64,000 nt of DNA, from the NCBI GenBank assembly GCA_965227035.1, contig OZ245724.1:1984001-2048000 (forward strand), written 5' to 3'. Source of the DNA: CBDDFQ01 sp965227035 (GTDB lineage Bacteria > Pseudomonadota > Gammaproteobacteria > Burkholderiales > Burkholderiaceae_C). Both the position numbers and the translations under genes were made by a program. Shown piece by piece: positions 31,123 through 40,581 of this stretch (positions are counted from its first letter, which is position 1; each line of letters begins with the position of its first letter). The notes under the pieces are model-generated. The model saw only the letters and a program-made list of their open reading frames with translations, was not told the origin of the DNA and made no database searches.

Positions 31123-32385
31123 ATGCACTTAAACGAACTCAAGGCACTTCATGTGTCTGAAGTACTGAAGCAAGCCGACGAGCTTGAAATCGAAAATACC
31201 GGCCGGATGCGCAAACAGGAATTGATGTTTGCCATCATCAAGAAGCGCGCCAAGGCTGGCGAGCAGGTATTTGCAGACGGCGTGCTGGAAATACTGCCTG
31301 ACGGCTTCGGCTTTCTGCGCAGCCCCGATTCGAGCTACACGGCAAGCACCGACGACATCTATATTTCCCCGAGCCAGGTTCGCCGATTCAACCTGCACAC
31401 CGGCGACATGATCGAAGGCGAAGTTCGCACTCCCAAGGACGGCGAACGCTACTTTGCACTGACCAAGCTCGATCAGGTCAACGGCGACCTGCCCGAGAAC
31501 AACAAGCACAAAGTCATGTTCGAAAACCTGACGCCCCTGTTCCCCAAGGAACAGATGCGACTCGAACGTGAAATCAAGAGCGAAGAAAACATCACAGGCC
31601 GATTGATCGACATCATCGCGCCCATCGGCAAGGGCCAACGTGCCCTGCTGGTCGCCCCTCCCAAGAGCGGCAAGACCGTGATGATGCAGCACATGGCGCA
31701 CGCCATTACCGCCAACAATCCCGACGTTCACATGATGGTTCTGCTGGTCGACGAACGACCGGAAGAAGTGACCGAAATGCAGCGTTCCGTGAAGGGAGAA
31801 GTTATTTCGTCGACCTTCGACGAACCCGCAGCACGTCACGTGCACGTGGCCGAAATGGTCATCGAGCGCGCCAAACGTCTGGTCGAGCTGAAAAAGGACG
31901 TGGTCATTTTGCTGGACTCGATCACCCGCCTGGCACGTGCCTACAACAACGTGGTTCCTTCGTCGGGCAAAGTTCTGTCCGGCGGTGTCGATTCGAACGC
32001 ACTGCAACGCCCCAAGCGCTTTTTCGGCGCGGCTCGTAACGTCGAAGAAGGCGGCTCGCTCACCATCATCGCAACAGCCCTGGTCGATACCGGAAGCCGC
32101 ATGGATGAAGTGATCTTCGAAGAGTTCAAGGGCACCGGCAACTCCGAAATTCACCTCGATCGCCGCTTGTACGAAAAGCGCGTGTTCCCTGCGATCCAGC
32201 TCAACCGTTCTGGCACCCGCCGCGAAGAACTGCTTCTGGCTCCGGAAATCCTGCAAAAAACCCGGATTCTTCGCCAGTTCCTCTACAACATGGACGAAAT
32301 CGAATCCATGGAGCTCATGCTCAAGAACATGCGCGCTACCAAGACCAACGTCGACTTCTTCGACATGATGCGTCGAGGCGGCTGA
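31123..32385 (+). CDS. rho: Transcription termination factor Rho
   Basis: 420 residues, the compact standard length with no insertion. N-terminal RNA-binding domain with DGFGFLRSPDSSY. ATPase domain with Walker A APPKSGKTVM (Lys184) and VILLDSITRLARAYN. Secondary-site loop region is VDTGSRMDEVIFEEFKGTGN. Hexameric helicase that ends transcription. The 130-base leader after the trxA terminator could serve autoregulation. Confidence 0.98.
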   Translation: MHLNELKALHVSEVLKQADELEIENTGRMRKQELMFAIIKKRAKAGEQVFADGVLEILPDGFGFLRSPDSSYTASTDDIYISPSQVRRFNLHTGDMIEGEVRTPKDGERYFALTKLDQVNGDLPENNKHKVMFENLTPLFPKEQMRLEREIKSEENITGRLIDIIAPIGKGQRALLVAPPKSGKTVMMQHMAHAITANNPDVHMMVLLVDERPEEVTEMQRSVKGEVISSTFDEPAARHVHVAEMVIERAKRLVELKKDVVILLDSITRLARAYNNVVPSSGKVLSGGVDSNALQRPKRFFGAARNVEEGGSLTIIATALVDTGSRMDEVIFEEFKGTGNSEIHLDRRLYEKRVFPAIQLNRSGTRREELLLAPEILQKTRILRQFLYNMDEIESMELMLKNMRATKTNVDFFDMMRRGG

Positions 32386-32542
32386 AAACCTGCGAAATCA
32401 TTGGTCTTAGGAGGCCCCCTGGCGCTCCCAAGTCCTTGATTTCATGCAATAATCTCGTTCTTTCGCGGAAAGTGCAGAAGCGCCCCAAGGCGTTGGCAAT
32501 ATGTGCCCTGTGGCTACCGCATCGCTTATAGGAAAATTTTCC

Positions 32543-32836
32543 ATGCCGAAAAAAGACATTCACCCCAATTACCGCGAAGTTCTCTTCACGGATCTGTCCA
32601 ATGGCTTCAAGTTCGTGACCCGTTCGTGCGTCGCGACCAAAGAAACCGGTACCGCTGAAGACGGCCGCGAGCTGCCGCTGTTCAAGCTGGACACCTCCAG
32701 CGAATCGCATCCCTTCTATACAGGCACGCAACGCTCGGTCGACACGCTCGGCGGCCCGGTTGCTCGCTTCCAGAAGCGTTTCGGCAAGGCTCCCGCTGCT
32801 ACTGCCGCACCCGCTGCGACCGAAGCAAAAGCTTAA
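32543..32836 (+). CDS. rpmE2: 50S ribosomal protein L31, type B
   Basis: 97 residues from ATG 32543. Begins MPKKDIHPNYREVLFTDLSN and continues HPFYTGTQRSVDTLGGPVAR, the long zinc-free (C-) form of L31, with only one Cys. An Ala-rich tail follows. Such forms often replace zinc-binding L31 when zinc is scarce, but no Zur-like site was seen upstream, so here it may be the only L31. Followed by a clear terminator. Confidence 0.95.
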   Translation: MPKKDIHPNYREVLFTDLSNGFKFVTRSCVATKETGTAEDGRELPLFKLDTSSESHPFYTGTQRSVDTLGGPVARFQKRFGKAPAATAAPAATEAKA

Positions 32837-32864
32837 GCTTCCAAACGACTTTCTGTCGTCTGAT

Positions 32865-32894
32865 AAAAAGGCAGCCTCATGGCTGCCTTTTTTT
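32865..32894 (+). terminator. Rho-independent terminator of rpmE2
   Basis: GGCAGCC-TCAT-GGCTGCC stem preceded by A-run and followed by seven T, 28 bases after the stop. The A/T symmetry makes it partly bidirectional. Confidence 0.9.
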
Positions 32895-32997
32895 GCGTCT
32901 AAGGTTCCCGAGTCGCTCGACTCCGAAACTCACTGATAGCTTCGACCGGATTTAATCCGTATTTCAATAAGCGCTTTCCAAGACAATCCTTTTCCGA

Positions 32998-34743
32998 ATG
33001 AATTCACCGACCCCCGCCATCGTTGCTCAAAGTGCCGTGCGCCGACTGCCGCGTCTTGCTTTGCTGATGCTGTGTCTGGTGTATGTACTCCCTGGATTCG
33101 TAGGACGCGAGCCGTGGAAGAGCGCAGACATCACTGCCTACGGGTTCATGTCGGAAATCGCAAACGGATTTTCCGGGTGGCTGCAACCCGAAATGCTTGG
33201 CAAGGCACCCGATGTCGATGCGCTGTTGCCTTACTGGATCGGTGCGATCACGCTGAAGCTCACGCCGAGCTTCGTGTCGGGAGACCTGGCCGTGCGAATC
33301 GTGTTCGGCCTCTTCCTTGTCTTTACCTTCGTGGCGACCTGGTACGCCGTCTACTACCTCGCACGATCACCTCGGGCACAGCCTGTGGCGTTTGCTTTCG
33401 GCGGCGAAGCCCGGCCCGCCGACTACGCGCGTGCAATCGCCGATGGAGGACTGCTGGCATTGGTCGCCTGCTTCGGGCTGGCTCAGCTGTCGCACGAAAC
33501 CACGCCCGGATTGATTCAGCTCAGCATGACAACGCTCATGTTCTACGGCGTTGCGGCAATGCCATTCAGCGTGCGCGGCCCCGCAGTCGCATTCATCGTC
33601 GGCACCCTCGGACTTACTCTGTCCGGAGCGCCTACTGTGGCACTGCTTGTTGGACTCGGCGCATCCGTCGTATGCCTGATCGATCGTGCGGCCTATCAGG
33701 ACACCTTCCAGGACGCGTTTCGCGCTTCGCATGACACCGAAGGCAGGAACTACACCGAGACACGCATCTATTGGGCCGTATTCACCCTCCTCACCACTCT
33801 GGCGTGTGCGGCCGTCGCATCGAAACTTCATCTTTGGCATTTCCGGATCGAGATGCCCGCTCCCAACCTGCGAACATGGGAAAGCCTTGGGCGTTTGTTC
33901 CTCTGGTTCACCTGGCCGGCGTGGCCGCTGGTGCTGTGGACTTTGTGGCGCTGGCGTGGACAGCTGTTCAATCGACATATGAGCAGGCATCTCGCGGTGC
34001 CCATCCTCTTCGCGGGCGTTACCGTTGCCACAACCATTGCCACCCCTGCATCCGACCGGTCGCTGCTCGTCGGACTCCCTGCGATCGCAACTCTCGCTGC
34101 ATTCGCTCTTCCCACGTTGAGCCGAAGCGTTGCTGCGCTGATCGACTGGTTCACGCTGCTGTTTTTCACCGGTGCAGCGGTATTGATCTGGCTCGGATGG
34201 CTGGCCATGCAGACCGGCATTCCTCCCAAGCCGGCAGCAAATCTGTACCGCGCTTATCCCGGGTTCGAGCCCAGCTTCTCGATGCTCGCGCTGATCATTG
34301 CCATCGGTGCAACAGGCGCGTGGTTCTGGATCGTCAAATGGCGCGTCGGACGCAATCAGTCCGCTATCTGGAAAAGCATGGTGCTTCCCGCAGGCGGCGC
34401 GGTGCTCAGCTGGCTTCTGTTTCTGACGCTGTGGCTGCCGCTTCTCGATTACGCGCGCAGCTACGAGCCGATGGTGCGGCGTGTGTTGCCCTTCATTCCT
34501 CGCAGCGAGTGCGTGGAGGTCAGCGGGCTGAACGATGCCCAGATTGCAGCGTTCCGATTCCACGGACAGCTCCAGCTCAAACGCGCAGCGGCTAACCCGC
34601 GATGCGACTGGCTGATCGTGGCACCCGGCGGCTTCGAGGCCCTGCCCTCCTGGACACGCAAAGACTGGGCGCTACAAGTCATCGCGCGACGGCCCCGAAG
34701 CGATTCCGATGCGGTCGAACTCTACCGACGCCTAAGAAAGTAA
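32998..34743 (+). CDS. Multi-pass membrane protein, putative GT-C (ArnT/PMT-like) glycosyltransferase
   Basis: 581 residues with about 10-12 hydrophobic segments. The first periplasmic loop has FVGREPWKSADITAYGFM, similar to the acidic GR(D/E)PWK loop of ArnT/PMT-like transferases that use polyprenyl-linked sugars. A soluble C-terminal part (about 490-581) follows. No close ArnT C-terminal signature was seen, so substrate and activity remain open. The next gene, a MATE transporter, begins 7 bases later. Confidence 0.6.
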   Translation: MNSPTPAIVAQSAVRRLPRLALLMLCLVYVLPGFVGREPWKSADITAYGFMSEIANGFSGWLQPEMLGKAPDVDALLPYWIGAITLKLTPSFVSGDLAVRIVFGLFLVFTFVATWYAVYYLARSPRAQPVAFAFGGEARPADYARAIADGGLLALVACFGLAQLSHETTPGLIQLSMTTLMFYGVAAMPFSVRGPAVAFIVGTLGLTLSGAPTVALLVGLGASVVCLIDRAAYQDTFQDAFRASHDTEGRNYTETRIYWAVFTLLTTLACAAVASKLHLWHFRIEMPAPNLRTWESLGRLFLWFTWPAWPLVLWTLWRWRGQLFNRHMSRHLAVPILFAGVTVATTIATPASDRSLLVGLPAIATLAAFALPTLSRSVAALIDWFTLLFFTGAAVLIWLGWLAMQTGIPPKPAANLYRAYPGFEPSFSMLALIIAIGATGAWFWIVKWRVGRNQSAIWKSMVLPAGGAVLSWLLFLTLWLPLLDYARSYEPMVRRVLPFIPRSECVEVSGLNDAQIAAFRFHGQLQLKRAAANPRCDWLIVAPGGFEALPSWTRKDWALQVIARRPRSDSDAVELYRRLRK

Positions 34744-34750
34744 TCGCGCA

Positions 34751-36112
34751 GTGTTCGAAATTCGACAGATAGGCCGCCACGCCGGAACGGTGCTGGTCGG
34801 ACAGCTCGCCGTCATGGCGTTCGGTCTCACCGACACGGTCGTCGCCGGTCGATACTCGCCGGAAGATCTCGCATCGCTGTCGGTGGGCTCGGCTGTTTTC
34901 ATCAGCGTGTTCGTGGCGTTCATGGGCATCATCCAGTCGCTGCTTCCGGTTTGGGCCGAGCACCATGGCGCAGGACGACAGGAAATCGTCGGCAAGACGC
35001 TTCGTCAGTCCCTCTATCTGTGCGCAATCATCGTTGTGCTGGGCATGAGCATTCTTCTGTTCCCGGGGCAGCTCCTGAAGTGGGCGCAGGTTCCAGAATC
35101 TCTGCAGCCTGCGGTGCGTGGATACCTGAACGTGCTCGCCTTCGGGTTCCCGCCCGCCCTGCTTTTCCGTCTGTACAGCACCTTCAATCAAAGCCTCGGG
35201 CGGCCACTTCTAGTCACTTGGGTCCAGATCGGCTCGCTGTTTCTGAAGGTGCCGTTGTCCATCGTGTTTGCGTTCGGCATGTTCGGCTTGCCCGAAGGCG
35301 GTGCCGTCGGCTGCGCGTGGGCAACGCTGGTCGTGAACTACCTGATGCTCGCGTTCGCCATCGGCATGCTGCGCACCCAGAAGCTCTACGCGCCGTACAA
35401 GCTGTGGGATCGCATGGAAAAGCCGGACTGGAAGCAGATCGGCGACTTCGCCCGATTGGGCGTTCCAGGCGGCCTCGCGGTCATGGTCGAGGTCACCTCG
35501 TTCACGCTCATGGCGCTTTTCATTTCGCGCATCGGCGTGGTGGCGTCGGCAAGTCATCAGGTGGCCTCGAATGTTGCAGCGCTCTGCTACATGATCCCCT
35601 TGTCGCTGGCCATTGCCACCAGCGCACGGGTGAGTTTCTGGAATGGAGCTGGTCGGCTGGACAACGCGACTGCGGTCATGCGCACCGGGTTCATCATCAC
35701 GGTCGGCCTCGCGCTCGTCATGGCGTCTATTGTGTTCTTCGGGCGGCACACCATCGCCGCGCTCTACTCGCCGACACCCGCCGTCGTAGCCACCGCGAGC
35801 GGCATGCTGGTGTTCATTGCGCTTTATCACCTGAGCGACGGCGTACAGACGCTCTCGATTTTTCTGCTGCGATGCTTCCGCGTGACCGTGATGCCGTTCG
35901 TTATCTATTGCGTGCTTTTATGGGGCGTCGGGCTGACAGGCGGATACCTGCTGGCCTACAAAGATTTCGCAGGCCACACCGCTTCAAACGCGCCAATCAC
36001 CTTCTGGCAGACCAGCTCGACCGCGCTTGCCCTGACAGCAGCCACATTCGTGCTGCTGCTTTTCCGCACCGTCAAACGGGTGCGGCGCGAAGGCGGCTGG
36101 CAGGGAAAGTAA
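34751..36112 (+). CDS. MATE family efflux transporter
   Basis: 453 residues from GTG 34751. Twelve hydrophobic segments; the start GRHAGTVLVGQLAVMAFGLT followed by DTVVAGRYSPEDLA is the usual MATE N-terminus, and LSLAIATSARVSFWNGAGR is a typical mid-protein loop. It exports cationic drugs or metabolites in exchange for Na+ or H+. Its last 41 bases overlap, tail to tail, the end of phoR. Confidence 0.9.
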   Translation: MFEIRQIGRHAGTVLVGQLAVMAFGLTDTVVAGRYSPEDLASLSVGSAVFISVFVAFMGIIQSLLPVWAEHHGAGRQEIVGKTLRQSLYLCAIIVVLGMSILLFPGQLLKWAQVPESLQPAVRGYLNVLAFGFPPALLFRLYSTFNQSLGRPLLVTWVQIGSLFLKVPLSIVFAFGMFGLPEGGAVGCAWATLVVNYLMLAFAIGMLRTQKLYAPYKLWDRMEKPDWKQIGDFARLGVPGGLAVMVEVTSFTLMALFISRIGVVASASHQVASNVAALCYMIPLSLAIATSARVSFWNGAGRLDNATAVMRTGFIITVGLALVMASIVFFGRHTIAALYSPTPAVVATASGMLVFIALYHLSDGVQTLSIFLLRCFRVTVMPFVIYCVLLWGVGLTGGYLLAYKDFAGHTASNAPITFWQTSSTALALTAATFVLLLFRTVKRVRREGGWQGK

Positions 36113-37418
36113 TTCCGAAGGTCGAGCCCTTGCCGAGCTCGCTCGCGATGTGCAACTCGGCGCCATGACGCTGCGCCACGTGCTTCACGATCGCCAAGCC
36201 CAGCCCTGTACCGCCTGTGTCGCGTGAACGGCTTCTATCCACCCGATAGAACCGCTCGGTAAGACGCGAAATGTGTTCCTGCGCGATGCCCGGACCGCTA
36301 TCGCGAACACTGAAATCGGCCCGGCCATCTGGCAGGCTTTGCCAGCGGACCGTAATGGTTTCGCCAGCCGGTGTGTAGCGAATCGCGTTAGACACCAGAT
36401 TCGACAGCGCGCTGTGAATCTCGGTGTGCGATCCGGCAATTTCGATTCCTTCCGGCATATCGAAGGTGATGATGTGCTTGCGCCCTGACGATGCGGTCAC
36501 TACCGACGACAAGGCCAGCGCTTCCTGCTCGCACTGGATCATCAGGCTCTTCACGGGTGTCCATTCGGCAACGCCGGGCGCGGGGCTTCCTTCCAGTTTC
36601 GAGAGCGTCAGCAGATCGCTCACCAGATTCTGCATGCGGCCCGATTGCTGCGCCATCATGCCGAGGTATCGGGTGCGCTCTTCGGCATCCAAAGGGAGTG
36701 TTTGAAGCGTTTCTACGAAGCCCGCAAGAACGGTCAGCGGCGTGCGAATTTCATGAGATACGTTCGCGACAAAATCGGTTCGCATGGCTTCCGCCTGTTC
36801 GAGCGCGGTGATGTCGCGCGCGAGCAGCAGCTTGCGCCCTTCGCCGTACGGATGAAGATTGACGGCCAGGCGTGTCGGTCTGGACATTGATGAACCACTC
36901 CCTGTCATGACGATGCCACGTGAAAAATCCTGGCCGGTCCAATACGCGGCAAACACCGGATCGCGAACCAGATTGCCGATGAACTGCAGCATGTCGCGCT
37001 GCGGATCGATCCCGAACTGCTCGCCTGCCGTCTGGTTGCTCCACTCGATTCGCCCTTTGGCGTCGAGTAGCACCACACCGCTTGGCGATGCCTGGATGGC
37101 GGCCAGGAAGTCATGAAGACGCCGCTCGCTTTGCACCACTTGCTGATCGCGCAGACGCACGATCCGGCGGGTTCTATCGGCTACTTCGCCCCAGAGACCA
37201 CGCATGTTGGGCGCCTCGGCGAGCATCGACGGTGCATCGGCGGTGAGGCCGTAGCGCAACCAGTCGAGCACCCGGTTTCCCCGGTACAGATCGAACAGGA
37301 ACCAGAAGAAATTGCCTACGAGAACACCGATGAATGCACCGCGTTCCCGAGCCAGATACCAACCGATTGCGGCGCCGACGAGGTCGAACGCCAGATAGAG
37401 AGCTAATCGAAAAACCAT
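36072..37418 (-). CDS. phoR: Phosphate regulon sensor histidine kinase PhoR
   Basis: 448 residues. Two closely spaced N-terminal membrane helices (about 3-22 and 27-45), a PAS domain (ASPSGVVLLDAKGRIEWSNQ), and HisKA with the phospho-His in NVSHEIRTPLTVLAGF. HATPase motifs are SNLVSNAIRYTP, SVRDSGPGIA and GGTGLGLAIVKHV. It controls PhoB phosphorylation in response to the Pst-PhoU state. Last gene of the pst-pho operon; 17 bases after phoB. Confidence 0.95.
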   Translation of the reverse strand: MVFRLALYLAFDLVGAAIGWYLARERGAFIGVLVGNFFWFLFDLYRGNRVLDWLRYGLTADAPSMLAEAPNMRGLWGEVADRTRRIVRLRDQQVVQSERRLHDFLAAIQASPSGVVLLDAKGRIEWSNQTAGEQFGIDPQRDMLQFIGNLVRDPVFAAYWTGQDFSRGIVMTGSGSSMSRPTRLAVNLHPYGEGRKLLLARDITALEQAEAMRTDFVANVSHEIRTPLTVLAGFVETLQTLPLDAEERTRYLGMMAQQSGRMQNLVSDLLTLSKLEGSPAPGVAEWTPVKSLMIQCEQEALALSSVVTASSGRKHIITFDMPEGIEIAGSHTEIHSALSNLVSNAIRYTPAGETITVRWQSLPDGRADFSVRDSGPGIAQEHISRLTERFYRVDRSRSRDTGGTGLGLAIVKHVAQRHGAELHIASELGKGSTFGITFPASRLRAAPV

Positions 37419-37435
37419 GCCGCCATTTTGCGGGA

Positions 37436-38182
37436 CTATCGGCTTTGCGCTGCGGACGCCGAAGAATCGTTGGCTGGAGGCGTGGCAATTACCGCATTCT
37501 GGGCCGCGAGCCGGTAACCGGCACCGCGAACGGTTTCGATCATGGTGCCTGCGACGCCCAGAGACTCTCGCAGTCGCTTCACGTGGACATCGACCGTACG
37601 CTCTTCGATGAACACGTGATCGCCCCAGACCTTGTCCAGCAACTGCGAGCGGCTGTGAACCCGCTCCGGATTTTTCATGAGGAAGTGCAGCAGCTTGAAC
37701 TCGGTCGGGCCCACCTTGAGCGGTGCGCCGCCGATGGTCACCCGATGCGTTGCGGCATCGAGCGTCAATTCGCCGATGGACACGCTGTCCTTGACCTGCT
37801 CCGGCGCACGACGACGAACCACCGCGCGAATTCGGGCAAGCAGTTCCTGCGTCGAAAACGGTTTGGTGATGTAGTCGTCGGCACCGGCGTCGAGGCCAGC
37901 CACTTTGTCCGGTTCATCGCCACGGGCAGTCAACATGAGGATCGGGACTGCCTTGGTGCGAGCATCTGCACGCCATTTACGGGCAAGCGACAGACCGCTT
38001 TGACCCGGCAGCATCCAGTCCAGCAGGATCACGTCGGGGAGAACCGCATCGAGTTCGCGCTGTGCGCTCGCGCCATCTTCGGACCACACCGGCGAGAAGC
38101 CGTTGTGGCGCAGATTGACCGAGATCAGCTCGGCGATTGCCGGCTCGTCTTCGACGATGAGAACGCGGGGTAGTTGCTTCAT
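37436..38182 (-). CDS. phoB: Phosphate regulon response regulator PhoB
   Basis: 248 residues. Receiver domain with IVEDEP and phospho-acceptor Asp55 in VILLDWMLPGQSG. The output is a winged helix ending VWGDHVFIEERTVDVHVKRL. It binds the Pho boxes described in this window. The C-terminal tail (PPANDSSASAAQSR) is longer than in E. coli and looks disordered. Confidence 0.96.
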   Translation of the reverse strand: MKQLPRVLIVEDEPAIAELISVNLRHNGFSPVWSEDGASAQRELDAVLPDVILLDWMLPGQSGLSLARKWRADARTKAVPILMLTARGDEPDKVAGLDAGADDYITKPFSTQELLARIRAVVRRRAPEQVKDSVSIGELTLDAATHRVTIGGAPLKVGPTEFKLLHFLMKNPERVHSRSQLLDKVWGDHVFIEERTVDVHVKRLRESLGVAGTMIETVRGAGYRLAAQNAVIATPPANDSSASAAQSR

Positions 38183-38193
38183 CTTGTTCTTGC

Positions 38194-38895
38194 TTACCTG
38201 ACAGCCGATTCGACCTGGTCCATCGTGGTGTGGCGCACATCGGCGCCCTTGACGATGTAGATGATGAATTCGGCAATGTTCTTCGCGTGATCGCCGATAC
38301 GCTCGACTGCTTTCGCGAGGAACAGCAGGTCCAGGCTCGAAGAAATCGTGCGGGGATCTTCCATCATGTAGGTGATGAGCTTGCGCACGAAGCCGTCGAA
38401 TTCGCGATCGATCAGATCGTCTTCCTTCAGGATGGAAACGGCCATCGAGGTGTCGAGGCGAGCAAACGCGTCTAGTGCCTTGCGAAGCAGCGAAGCAGCC
38501 ATGTCGGCGGCAACGCGCAAATCGGACGAAGGCAACGAACGACCGGTTCCGCTGGCGATGATCGACTTGACCATGCGCGAAATCTTGGTCGCCTCGTCGC
38601 CGACGCGTTCCAGATTGGCGGTGGTCTTGGAGATCGCTATGAGCAGGCGCAAATCACGTGCGGTCGGCTGGCGACGCGCAATGATCGACGACAGTTCGCG
38701 GTCGATGTCCATTTCCATGGCGTTCACGCGAATTTCCATCTCGGCAACCGTATCGGCCGCTTCGACGCTGAATTGCGAGAGCGCATAAATAGCCTGGCGA
38801 ATCTGGGATTCGACCAACCCGCCCAGCTCCATCACGCGCGCCGAAACGCTGTTGAGTTCGCTGTCGAATTGGGTTGAGAGGTGCTTGTCGACCAT
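38194..38895 (-). CDS. phoU: Phosphate signalling protein PhoU
   Basis: 233 residues; two three-helix repeats with LERVGDEATKISRMV and VERIGDHAKNIAEFIIYI, the E/D-xxx-D metal-cluster motifs of PhoU. It links the Pst transporter to PhoR and represses the regulon when phosphate is plentiful. 10 bases after pstB. Confidence 0.97.
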   Translation of the reverse strand: MVDKHLSTQFDSELNSVSARVMELGGLVESQIRQAIYALSQFSVEAADTVAEMEIRVNAMEMDIDRELSSIIARRQPTARDLRLLIAISKTTANLERVGDEATKISRMVKSIIASGTGRSLPSSDLRVAADMAASLLRKALDAFARLDTSMAVSILKEDDLIDREFDGFVRKLITYMMEDPRTISSSLDLLFLAKAVERIGDHAKNIAEFIIYIVKGADVRHTTMDQVESAVR

Positions 38896-38904
38896 ATGGA
38901 CTCC

Positions 38905-39684
38905 TTAGCCGAAACGACCGGTGATGTAGTCTTCAGTTTCCTTGCGGCGGGGCTTGAAGAAAAGCTGTTCGGTAGCGCCGAATTCGACCAGGTCGCCCAG
39001 GTACATGTAGGCGGTGTAGTCGCTGCAACGTGCAGCCTGCTGCATGTTGTGGGTCACGATCACGACCGTGTAATCGCTCTTCAACTCCGCAATCAATTCT
39101 TCCACTTTCGCGGTCGAAATCGGATCGAGTGCCGAGCAGGGTTCGTCCAGCAACAGAATTTCGGGTTTGATCGCAATGCCGCGAGCAATGCACAGACGTT
39201 GCTGCTGACCACCCGACAGGCTGGAGCCGCTCTGGCGCAGCTTGTCTTTCACTTCGGTCCACAGCGCCGCTTTGCGCAGAGCCCATTCGACACGTTCGTC
39301 CATGTCGACAGCGCTCAGGTTCTCGAACAGCTTCACGCCGAACGCGATGTTGTCGTAGATCGACATCGGGAACGGTGTGGGCTTCTGGAACACCATACCG
39401 ACCTTGGCGCGCAACAGTGCGACGTCGGTTTTCGAGGTGAGCAGATTTTCGCCGTCGAGAATGATTTCGCCTTCAGCGCGTTGCTCGGGATAGAGCTCGT
39501 ACATGCGATTGAAAATACGCAGCAGGGTCGACTTGCCACAGCCCGAGGGTCCGATGAAAGCCGTGACTTTCTTTTCCGGAATGTTCAGGTTGATGCCCTT
39601 GAGGGCGTGGAACTTGCCGTAATAAAAATCGAGATTACGGACCGAGATTTTCGAATTTTCTGTCGGGGCGGTGATGGTGCTCAT
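38905..39684 (-). CDS. pstB: Phosphate ABC transporter ATP-binding protein
   Basis: 259 residues. Walker A GPSGCGKST (45-53), ABC signature LSGGQQQRLCIARG and Walker B LLLDEPCSALDP. Drives phosphate import with PstC and PstA in the inner membrane. Length and motifs standard. Confidence 0.98.
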   Translation of the reverse strand: MSTITAPTENSKISVRNLDFYYGKFHALKGINLNIPEKKVTAFIGPSGCGKSTLLRIFNRMYELYPEQRAEGEIILDGENLLTSKTDVALLRAKVGMVFQKPTPFPMSIYDNIAFGVKLFENLSAVDMDERVEWALRKAALWTEVKDKLRQSGSSLSGGQQQRLCIARGIAIKPEILLLDEPCSALDPISTAKVEELIAELKSDYTVVIVTHNMQQAARCSDYTAYMYLGDLVEFGATEQLFFKPRRKETEDYITGRFG

Positions 39685-39696
39685 CGTGACCTCCTG

Positions 39697-40581
39697 TTAG
39701 TTCTTGTTGCGGGTCAGCACGCGAGCCAGGATGTTCAGTCCGAGCACGGTGATGGTGATGAGGAAAACGCCAGCCCACGCGAGCTGCTGCCAGTTTTCAT
39801 AAGGACTCATCGCAAATTTGAAGATGGTGACCGGCAAGCTCGCCATCGGCTCGTTCAGGCTCGAGGTGAAGAACTGGTTGTTCAGCGCCGTAAAGAGCAG
39901 AGGAGCGGTTTCGCCGGAAATACGTGCCACAGCCAGCAAAATGCCTGTCACGACACCGGCACGCGCTGCGCGCAACGTAATGCTGATGATGACTTTCCAC
40001 TTGGGAGCGCCGAGTGCGTAAGCCGCTTCACGCAGACCTGGGGGAACCAGTTGCAGCATGTTTTCTGTCGTGCGAATCACCACCGGAATCACGATCAATG
40101 CCAGAGCGATCGATCCGGCCCATCCGGAGAACGCCTTGAACTGCGCGACCACCAGCGTGTACACGAACAGACCGATCACGATGGACGGCGCGGACAAGAG
40201 AATGTCGTTGACGAATCGGGTCGTATTGGCCAGCCAGCCTTTGGTGTTGTATTCGGCTAGATAGATGCCCGCCATGATGCCGATGGGCGTTCCGATGAAC
40301 GTTGCCACCACCACCATCACGAACGATCCATAAATGGCGTTCAGAATGCCGCCCGGCTCGTTCGGAGGGGGCGTCATTTCGGTGAAGGTCGCAAGGACCA
40401 GACCGCCGACTCCGAGTCGAACGGTTTCGATGAGGATCCAGAACAGCCAGATCAGACCGAACACCATTGCCGCCAGAGAAAGCACCAGCGCAATTTTGTT
40501 GACCAGCTTGCGCTTTCTGTATTTCGATTCGCGAGTGCGTTGCATCGCCTCGGCTGCGGGATTCTTCATGACCGCGCTCAT
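39697..40581 (-). CDS. pstA: Phosphate ABC transporter permease PstA
   Basis: 294 residues with six membrane segments and the permease EAA loop (LREAAYALGAPKWKVIISIT). The N-terminal 30 residues are basic and cytoplasmic. Its start overlaps the pstC stop by 4 bases. Confidence 0.97.
   Translation of the reverse strand: MSAVMKNPAAEAMQRTRESKYRKRKLVNKIALVLSLAAMVFGLIWLFWILIETVRLGVGGLVLATFTEMTPPPNEPGGILNAIYGSFVMVVVATFIGTPIGIMAGIYLAEYNTKGWLANTTRFVNDILLSAPSIVIGLFVYTLVVAQFKAFSGWAGSIALALIVIPVVIRTTENMLQLVPPGLREAAYALGAPKWKVIISITLRAARAGVVTGILLAVARISGETAPLLFTALNNQFFTSSLNEPMASLPVTIFKFAMSPYENWQQLAWAGVFLITITVLGLNILARVLTRNKN

Noticed and set aside
32400..32542. Zur-type zinc box before rpmE2
   Set aside because: I looked for the A/T-rich palindrome expected for Zur and saw none.
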